From assembly GCA_030035585.1 (NCBI GenBank), contig CM057464.1, positions 76,616,919-76,680,918 on the forward strand: a stretch of DNA of 64,000 nucleotides. The letters are read 5' to 3'. Within the stretch, counting starts at the first letter, position 1. Every line of letters begins with the position of its first letter. Below are positions 57,336 through 64,000 of this stretch, one piece after another. A program made the translations under genes and the position numbers. The notes below the pieces were generated by a model. It was not told where the DNA came from and made no database searches. It saw only the letters and a list, made by a program, of their open reading frames with translations. Source of the DNA: Dugong dugon (Eukaryota > Chordata > Mammalia > Sirenia > Dugongidae).

Positions 57336-57775
57336 AGAAGAATTAATGCCTTTGAATTCTGGGGTTGGCAAAGAAAATTGAATATACTTTGAACTGCCAG
57401 AAGAATGAAGAAATCTGTTACAGAAGAAGTACAGCTGGAATGCTCATTAGCGAGGATTTTGTCTCACATACTTTGGACATGTTATCAGGGGGACCAGTCC
57501 TTGGAGAAGGTCGTTATGCTTGGTAAAGTAGAGGGTCAGGGAAAAAGGGGAAGACTCTCAATGAGATAGACTGACACAGTAGCTTCAACAATGGGCTCAA
57601 GCTTAACAATTGTGAGGATGGGGCAGGACCAGGCAGCGTTTTGTTCTCTTGTACATTGGGTGGCTATGAGTGGGAACAGACTCAATGACACCTAATAACG
57701 TTTCAAATGAGTAGAGATAATTAAAAGCTAAATATTAAATATGGCAGTATTAGAAAATAATACATGAAATGTGAT

Positions 57776-57865
57776 ATTTTTTCCTTCCTTCTTTCCTTCC
57801 TGCCTGCCTCCCTTCCTCCTTCTCTCCTTCTTTCCCTCCGTCTATTCCTTCCTTACTTCCTAACA
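57776..57865. repeat. Pyrimidine-rich (CTTCC/TTCC)n tract
   Basis: Imperfect tandem CCTT/CTTCC units on the + strand for about 85 bases. Confidence 0.9.
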
Positions 57866-58610
57866 ACAAATTTATTTTTGACAGGAATATTCTGGCCATT
57901 TCACCATTTGCCCACCTGTTTTTCTCATGCCTTCAAAGCATTTACCATCTCTCTTTTATCTTTTAATCCTATACCTGCTACTCTTCTACAACCTGATAAT
58001 TATGGTTTTGGGAAAACTTTTCAAATGAAAATTATGTAGTTAAAATAACAGGAGACAAAGTGTAGGAGGACTGCAGTTGTGAAGTAGAGTTTTAGATTTA
58101 CAGTAATGTATTTCATTAAGAAAGGTATAACTATAAATTTGCACATATACAACTTAAACACCAATCTAGAATTTGATTATATCCATCCTTGCTATCATTA
58201 ACATAGCAATTCTTCTACATTCTTATCTCCTGTAACACCTGTGGTTATGAGAAACAAAGCATGAAGCCACTCAAACACAGGGGCAGGCTTCTGTGTTTGT
58301 TGCCAGTTCTGAACCTTGATCACCCATAGCAGTTGGCAGAATACAAATTGTTCACCCTACTTAATGGAGCACCAAATCTCTATGGTGAGTTACGGAAACT
58401 CCTACTGTGACCCAGGAGAAATGTGGACGCAGTACATTTCTGATATGTCTACATTCTGCTAGTTTCTATGAATATGGGTTATCTTCAGGGAGTGTTTGGA
58501 CCTTTCTGTAAAAGCAGAACTATTCATGACCTCATTAAATAGCAGGAAAGGAAGATGTGAACTGCTTCTTGAAGGTTTGGTCTATAACTGTCTCACATCT
58601 ACCACAGTAC
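57866..58610. other. Unique sequence
   Basis: No feature recognised. Confidence 0.5.
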
Positions 58611-58620
58611 CTAACATGGT

Positions 58621-58760
58621 GGTTGCCATGTGCTGTTGAATCAATTCCAACTCATAGTGATCCTATAGGACAGGGTAGAGCTGCCCCGTAGACTTTCTTA
58701 GGCTGTAATAACCAAAAGGTCAGGGTTAGAACCCACCAACTGCTCCACAGGAGAGAAGGC
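58621..58760 (-). mobile_element. AfroSINE with internal inversion
   Basis: 58621-58707 is the 3' half on the minus strand (TGTTGAATCAATTCCAAC, CTGCCCCGTAGACTTTC). From 58709 the 5' half appears in + orientation (AACCAAAAGGTCAGGG, CCCACCAACTGCTCC). CTAACATGGT (58611-58620) and CTACATGGTA (58761-58770) look like one target duplication around the whole unit. Confidence 0.75.
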
Positions 58761-58857
58761 CTACATGGTAGGTATGCAATAAACAATGGTTGGTATATAT
58801 AGTCATTGCCTTCTAGTGTTATTCTCAGACAACTGATGTGATGTGATTAATTTATCA

Positions 58858-59047
58858 AGAACTTTACATGTGCTAAAGAACCATTATAAACCCTTTATTT
58901 GTATTAACAACACTGTGAAGTAGATACTAAAATTACTCTAATTTTGTAGATGAGTAAGCTGAGGTACAAATAAGCGAAGTTATTAGACCAAAGACACATG
59001 GCCAGTAAATGACACCATCTTGCTCCAGAGCCTACATTTAAAACTAT
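58858..59047 (-). mobile_element. MIR SINE
   Basis: 'GTATTAACAACACTGTGAAG', 'TTTTGTAGATGAGTAAGCTG' and 'ACACATGGCCAGTAAATGA' match reverse MIR. Confidence 0.8.
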
Positions 59048-59057
59048 TACACTATAT

Positions 59058-59217
59058 ATATATATGGATTGACACAGTGGCTGCAACAATGGGCGCAAGC
59101 ATAACAGTGATCATTAGGATGACACAGGAGCCAGTAGTGTTTCGTTCTTTCTTACGTAGGGTCACTATGATTTGGAATCCCAACTTGAGGGCACCTAACA
59201 GCAACCTAACAACAATG
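59058..59217 (+). mobile_element. RTE 3'-end fragment
   Basis: 'GGATTGACACAGTGGCTGC', 'AACAATGGGCGCAAGCATAA' and 'GGGCACCTAACAGCAACC' equal the last 150 or so bases of the RTE copies. It is preceded by a short TA run. Confidence 0.85.
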
Positions 59218-59339
59218 CTATATTCCATCTCTCTATGTAAAATAGTCTGAATCATTTGAGAGATATGGATTTAATAAATACCTAGGAAAATATTAACATA
59301 TTGGGCCTAATTCAACCGTGGAGAAATACTTTCTGAAAT

Positions 59340-59645
59340 AATAACACTAGTCTTAGAATGCGAAGATATGTTTATATCCTATCTCATCCACTTAACAGTT
59401 GTATAAACTTGTTCAAGACACTTCAGATAAACATTTTAACTAATGCTTTAAGAATCATATATAGTTAATTGCATGATAATCCATACAGAAATATTAAAAT
59501 TTTATTACCATCTCTAAAATAGAGCACTGAACTATAAATTGAGAGTCAGGTCTAACTCTTATCTTGCACTAGTTGGCTATGAATGGATAAATCACTTAAA
59601 ATTTGGTCTTATTTTCCCATTTATAAAACAAGAACAGTGTTTCAC
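59340..59645 (+). mobile_element. MIR fragments
   Basis: Two MIR-like pieces: 59345-59430 ('ACTTGTTCAAGACACTTC') and 59525-59645 ('GATAAATCACTTAAAATTTG', 'TTTTCCCATTTATAAAACA'). Confidence 0.55.
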
Positions 59646-59989
59646 CTTATCCTTTAAAATTATCCCAGGAATGCTAGAAAGAAAAATGAGAAAAAAAAAA
59701 AAAATGAAACTTCTTTGAAAATGCATGCTATAAATCCAAACTGGTGGCATTGCTACAAATAGAACTCAGAAATAGTAAGTGCTTTGTGATATTCAGGTCC
59801 TTTTTAAGATCTCTCTGGTGTTCAAATGCATCACCTGGGTGTTGGTAAGTGTTGGTGGTCACTGAAATCATATAATTCCTGTTTTGGGTGGCAAGATGTA
59901 TGATATGTCCTGTATGTTTTCTTCCCTTATGATTTTACATTAGATTTTCTGAGGCTTCCAAATATGAGGAGACCAACCATAACGTTTTA

Positions 59990-60090
59990 AAATTATATAT
60001 ATATATAACTAAATACATACGTATGTATATATATAAACATATCTTTATATATATATACACACACATATACATATGTAATATATACATATA
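59990..60090. repeat. (TA)n / TATG-rich simple repeat
   Basis: TA and ATAC/ATGT units for about 100 bases beside the next SINE. Confidence 0.9.
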
Positions 60091-60244
60091 AAAAAAAAAA
60101 CAACAAAACCTGTTGCCTTCGCATTGATTCCGACTCATAGCGACCTTGTAGAACAGAGTAGAATTGCCCCATAGGGTTTCCAATGAGTAGCTTGTGGATT
60201 GGAACTGCTGACCTTTTGATTGAGATCTTAACCACTGTGCCATA
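60091..60244 (-). mobile_element. AfroSINE, short form
   Basis: A-rich left end, 'CGCATTGATTCCGACTCATA', 'GAATTGCCCCATAGGG', then inverted head CTGACCTTTTGATTGAG and ACCACTGTGCCATA. Confidence 0.88.
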
Positions 60245-62754
60245 TACACACAGATAATTTTTCACCTTTAGAATCATAATAAGTATTAAAATTGGAGGCA
60301 TTTTTAGAAGTTGATTTCAGTCCAATTTCACATTTTGTAACTGACAATAATTAAATTTATTGCTGGCATTTAACCACTAGTTATTTTCAAGCTGGGAATA
60401 GCACCAAGTTTCTGATGTAGAATCCAGGGTGTTTTCTACTTTACAGGGTAAAGCTACCGCTTCTATGTTCTGACATGCTGTTTTCTTCTTTCTTTGATCT
60501 TATCTTTCCTTTGCACTTATTTAGTTCATTCTTTTTTTTTTTTTTTACTTTCATATTTCCTTCTTCCTTTCACTTTTATAATAACTTCCAGGTCAGAAAT
60601 TTAAAAAATAATATCAAAATTGATCAAAGAAAATGAAATAATTTCCATCCCATTCATGTTTTTGGCAAAAAAAAGATACTGTCAATTTTATTACATTCCC
60701 TTAAATATGTAGCTACCACAAGGAGCCAAGTAGGGCTTCTTATGTACTAGGAACATCTATGACTCTGGGCCAAGCATCACTTTCCTCTGGATAAAACTTC
60801 CAAGTGCTTTGGCTCAGAATTTTATTAAAAAGTACACAGAGTCCACGTGCCAACTCCCAAGTAGGTGGACTACTTGTAGACATTGCTTTCCCAGGAAACT
60901 AGAGTCTTCACGATGTCCATACTTATGCTTTTCCCATGACCATGAACAAGGAACATGGGTCCATATATCAAAATTGTGCCTACAGAAGCTACCTTGTTGT
61001 TTAGCCCCACCACGGAGCTCTCTAGCTTTCTTTGAACTGATCAAATGCTGAGATTTGATATCCTCTCATATCCAAACCACTGACAGATTAATGAGTACAC
61101 TACATTTCTCTTAGGTTTTGGAGGAAGTTTATACATTTTTTTTCTCAGTTCATATTTTTTATGGTAAGCTAGCAGGTGTAGGAGGGCAGAGAATACATCT
61201 TCTTTGAATTATTTTCCTTATGTTCTTTATAAAATAATAAGCTTAGTAGCTTATTATATAAGTGATGCTTGATTTTAATCAATCTTATTTCTTAACGTTT
61301 CACTTTAAAATATAACCATAGTGGGCAGGGATGGGTGGAAGGTATGATTAAGGAATTGGATGAGAGGAATATAGACTCACTTGCCAAATTGCGTGTTAGT
61401 ACTTCAGGCAATCCTTGAAACCCTAATAAGGCAATTGTAGGACCGATAAAAGGAAATAAAACTTTTTATCAACAAGCAATTGATTGAGCTCCTCCCTCTG
61501 GTGAGCATTTTTAGGGCAGCTAGTCCAGGCCTTCCTGAATTATCTGCCATTTAGCTCTATTATCAGTGACTAAATTTTAAATAGGATAAGCCAAGGTCCT
61601 TACATAGTAGGATAATTCTTCTGTTACTTTTGCATTTAGGTTCATAAACCTGTCTGGCTTTCACGATGGACATTGATAGACAATCTACTTTGGAGCAAGC
61701 CTTTTCAAGAAGAAAACTTTGCTTGTGGCTCAGGTACACTTTTGCAAGGGAAGTGACATTAGCAATGCTTATTACTTTCTCATGAATATTTAATGAAGCT
61801 TACGATCCAATATGAAATACTGAATGAACTTATGACAACTTGTCCTTAATGACAGTTCAGGATACAAATGGCTCATTCTAGAGACCATTTACCTAAGGCT
61901 TTTAAATTAAGTTTTCTAAGTACCTCATATGTTCAACCCTACATTTAAAGCAAGCAGCATTCCACTTCAGAGAAGTGAAACCACTTATGGTCATAAAATA
62001 ATAGATTCAGATTGGCCTTTCAATAAAGGGGTCTGTGTGCCAAAAATCTGAAGGATATTACTGTAAATAAAAATCTTTATGAAGAACTAAGGAGTGCAAA
62101 CTGATTCTAAAGGCTGTCTTCCTTGGTGGCACATGATAGAATACAAGAATGATAATCGATATTAAAATATTCTTTAGGAAAGAGGATGTCCTGAAGTAAT
62201 ATAGAACTCTAATCCTGCACACAGGAAAACATTGCTCTATGCCTTTCATGAAGATTGCTTAGTGCATAAAAGTGATGGGTTTTCTCAGAGGACTCTGAGC
62301 ATGAAACCCAGGCACAAAGACCAAGGGACGGTAGTTCACCACTAGGTTTATATGTTGTTTGGTCAGAAACATTGCCCTTAACTCTAGCTAGGACTCTTTG
62401 CCCACAAAAGGTTTCTACCAAGCAATCAATCAATATTTGATGCCCACAGTGTGTTTCAGCAAATAGGGCTAGCTCCAGGGAAAATTGCTTAGATTAGTAA
62501 TAGGTGAAATTAGTATTCCTCTCAATAGTTTTCTGTGTGTCTTTTTTCCACTTCTTAGCCACCCCTTTCCCCCACACACCCATACGTACCAGTACCCTCA
62601 TCTTACCTGTTCTCTCCTATAACAGAATTATTAGAAGATAAAGGAAACCTAAGGAATTAGTCACTCAAAGTGACATCCATTCCTCTTCATCCATCCCAGG
62701 GATGTTGGCCTCGTTAAAGAGAACAGGCAATGCTTTCCTCAAAAAAGTCATTAA
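60245..62754. other. About 2.5 kb of repeat-poor DNA
   Basis: A T run at about 60531-60546 is the only simple feature. Frames at 60809-61051 (+) and 60814-61044 (-) mirror each other and show no domain. No exon recognised. Confidence 0.45.
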
Positions 62755-62945
62755 TAAATACTAACTATAAACCAGGCAGTAATTAATGTAGTCCTCACAA
62801 CAATGCTCAAGAAAACAATAGCTAATAATATTTACGCTCATTTTGTATATTGGGGAATTGAGGTTGAGAGGGAATCAGCCACTTATTCAAGATCACAGAA
62901 CCAGAATTTGCACCCAGATTCTGTCACCTCTCAATCACTGGTAGA
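62755..62945 (-). mobile_element. MIR SINE
   Basis: 'GTAGTCCTCACAACAATGC', 'GGGGAATTGAGGTTGAGAG' and 'GATCACAGAACCAGAATTTG' follow reverse MIR. Confidence 0.8.
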
Positions 62946-63567
62946 TAGGCTGCAGGAAAACCCTTGTGTAGAAAGATGAGGAATTCCTGGTGTCCCACAA
63001 ACCCATGTTATATTCCCGCCTCCCCTACCCACAAACAAGAGTAGTGTAACTGGCCCAGGCTTCCTTAAGAGGCTGCCCTGGGTGCTAATTCATGGCTATT
63101 CTTGCTCAGTTTTACCTCAGACACAATCTTCCTTTAGATTTACATCAAGACTTCATTGTTATGATTTTAACTCCTCCACACTCTGCATTTCTTCTATCCC
63201 CTCAGGTTTCCACTATCCTAGGGTGACCCAGCCCCTGACACTGCCCCTGTGGTTTGACTCACACTTTCTCATCTGCTTCATGAGGCCATTGTGAAGTCTG
63301 AAGGTACAGCAAAGACAGAAACGTAAGGCACAGAAGGTGCTTTTCAATTACTTGCTTATTCTTACTGATGAAATTAAATACTTCATTGTAGTAAGTATGA
63401 TGCATGAGAATTTAATATCTTGAGAATCTGGATTTATCTGTTTTTCTCTATGGCTGTGTACAAACCCCAGGCTTTTGTTATTGGACCCATCACAGTAACC
63501 TTTACTTTAAGGTTTCCTCCACTACAGGTGAAAAGAAAGAAAGAAAGTTCTCCATAGAAGGAATACT
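62946..63567. other. Unique sequence
   Basis: No feature recognised; a short GAAA repeat at about 63535. Confidence 0.5.
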
Positions 63568-64000
63568 GTCTTAGTTATCTAGTGCCATCATAACAGAAAT
63601 ACCACAAGTGGATGGTTTTAACAAAGAGAAGTTTATTTCCTTACAGTAAAGTAGGCTAAAAGTCCAAATTCAGGGCGTCAGCTCCAGGGGAAGGCTTTCT
63701 CTCTCTCGGCCTTCTCATCAGTGTTCCCCTGGACTAAGAGCTTCTCGGCACAGGGACCCCAGTCCAAAGGACACACTCTGCTCCTGGCACTGCTTTCTTG
63801 TTGGTATGAGGTCCCCCTGTCTCACTGCTCACTTCTGTTTTTATATCTCAAGACATTGCCTCAGGATACAATCCAATCTTGTAGACTGAGTCCTGCCTTA
63901 CTAACACAACTGCCACCCATCCTCCCTCATTAACATCATAGAGGCAGGTTTACAACATACAGGAAAATCACACAATACCAGGAATCATGGCCCGCCCAAA
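63568..64000 (-). mobile_element. MaLR-type LTR, cut by the window edge
   Basis: 'TGTCTTAGTTATCTAGTGCC' then 'AGAAATACCACAAGTGG' and 'CAGCTCCAGGGGAAGGC' are the 3' end of the LTR family at 8.66 kb, read in reverse. The sequence runs to the last base, so the 5' end and any internal region lie outside. The two LTR pieces overlap only in part. Confidence 0.75.

Larger units (their letters stand above)
54541..57699 (+). mobile_element. RTE retrotransposon, copy 3, longest copy
   Basis: It starts inside the 5'UTR (GGCCGGTGAAAACCTTATG), so it is 5'-truncated by about 170 bases relative to copy 1. It ends with GGCTATGAGTGGGAACAG and GACACCTAATAAC. It contains endonuclease, linker and RT with no large deletion, broken by a minus-strand SINE at 55204-55345. 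About 3.0 kb without the SINE. It is the best local reference for RTE. Confidence 0.9.

Overview
This is mammalian genomic DNA from an afrotherian, most likely an elephant or another paenungulate (inference). The evidence is the repeat content. There are about twenty copies of AfroSINE-type, tRNA-headed SINEs. There are several BovB-like RTE retrotransposons with the same 3' end as those SINEs. There are young L1 elements of non-primate type, on a background of mammal-wide MIR, L2, Tigger, hAT-Charlie and MaLR relics. I found no exon of a host protein-coding gene, no true tRNA or rRNA gene, no CRISPR array and no bacterial-type operon. All long open frames that I can assign belong to retrotransposons, so the window is intergenic or deep intronic sequence.

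Layout. 1-10 kb: an ERVL-type LTR, the first RTE copy (2.03-4.30 kb), an old L2 split by an RTE 3' fragment, scattered SINEs, an L1 3' end and a MaLR-type LTR. 10-18.5 kb: a GC-richer unassigned block, then AT-rich DNA made largely of eroded L1, with an unnamed repeat present twice (12.8 and 16.0 kb). 18.5-22.3 kb: a minus-strand mosaic in which a 5'-truncated L1 joins an RTE 5' segment and then a second RTE 5' segment. 23-34 kb: mostly unique DNA with SINEs, a Tigger relic, an MLT1 LTR, a composite SINE and two tandem SINE pairs. 34.6-37.0 kb: an internally deleted RTE on the minus strand. 37.68-46.39 kb: a full-length L1 of about 8.7 kb on the minus strand, with a 13-bp target-site duplication, broken but recognisable ORF1 and ORF2, and a long 5'UTR built of tandem units. 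46.9-48.5 kb: unique AT-rich DNA. 48.48-54.12 kb: another L1, 5'-truncated in ORF1. 54.54-57.70 kb: the longest RTE copy, broken by a SINE. 57.7-64 kb: mostly unique DNA with MIRs, two SINEs and an LTR cut by the window edge.

How the parts relate. L1 and RTE are two independent retrotransposition systems. The SINEs encode nothing; they carry tRNA-like promoters and an RTE-like 3' end, so RTE machinery probably mobilised them. The most interesting signals are the RTE/RTE/L1 mosaic, SINE bodies that look assembled from the RTE 5' region plus the RTE 3' tail, and two independent SINE pairs each flanked by three copies of one target sequence. Family names come from recognition by eye, and boundaries are good to about 5-30 bases unless a target-site duplication is given.
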